Positions 20,375 to 20,452 of a stretch of 20,452 bases of DNA are shown piece after piece; position 1 is the first letter of the stretch, and every line of letters starts with the position of its first letter. The position numbers were made by a program, and so were the translations under genes. The notes below the pieces were generated by a model. That model was not told the origin of the DNA. It saw only the letters and a program-made list of their open reading frames with translations, and made no database searches. Source of the stretch: Trachelipus rathkii (lineage: Eukaryota; Arthropoda; Malacostraca; Isopoda; Trachelipodidae); the NCBI GenBank assembly GCA_015478945.1, contig JABUQX010100081.1:1-20452 (forward strand), in the 5' to 3' direction.

Positions 20375-20452
20375 CTCTCATCTCCTCTCTTCTCTCTCTC
20401 ATCCCTTTCTCTCTCTCTTCTTGGTCTCTTCTCTTCTTCTCTCCTCTCTCTC
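20085..20452. repeat. CT-rich microsatellite running off the right edge
   Basis: About 365 bp of CT units broken by TCT, CCT and occasional A, G or AT. It continues past the window end, so its length is unknown. Confidence 0.95.

Overview
This is an AT-rich, intron-rich eukaryotic window dominated by microsatellites and decayed transposable elements. The one cellular gene I can support is the 3' half of a PTEN homologue on the minus strand, between 12569 and 3996. I assembled it by hand from six exons whose splice sites, phases and reading frames all join. The encoded protein starts at the residue equivalent to human G165 (end of the phosphatase domain), runs through the C2 domain, and ends in a very acidic tail. 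The first five human-equivalent exons, including the catalytic HCxxGxxR loop, are not seen and should lie beyond the right edge. The repeat content (long AAT arrays, Penelope-like element with hammerhead motif, several LINE lineages) fits an arthropod, probably a decapod crustacean; that is inference.

Layout. 1-2416: a GGAGCT-type repeat, an ATT array and a decayed DNA transposon with CAGGGTTC inverted ends and a broken hAT-like transposase on the minus strand. 2417-3995: probable PTEN 3' UTR and downstream sequence with no other gene seen. 3996-12569: PTEN exons 4048-3996, 4802-4610, 6739-6595, 10004-9877, 12090-11906 and 12569-12434. Their introns hold two 5'-truncated LINE copies of one family (4881-6250 and 10111-10773, + strand), a Penelope-like element in an inverted repeat (10906-11648), a 19-bp minisatellite (8565-9350), and several AAT arrays and poly-A tracts.

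12570-20452: apparently the large upstream PTEN intron. It holds a hAT-type MITE with a near-perfect 8-bp target duplication (12938-13096), a two-ORF LINE on the minus strand (gag-like ORF1 plus the endonuclease start of ORF2, 17160-14312) cut off at an AT microsatellite, a long AT tract, a third copy of the truncated LINE family on the minus strand (about 19990-18438), and a CT-rich tract at the right edge.

No mobile element here looks intact. The points most worth checking are microsatellites lying directly against three PTEN splice sites, an extra intron in the C2-domain disordered loop, an unusual PTEN C-terminus, and the Penelope/hammerhead inverted repeat inside a PTEN intron.
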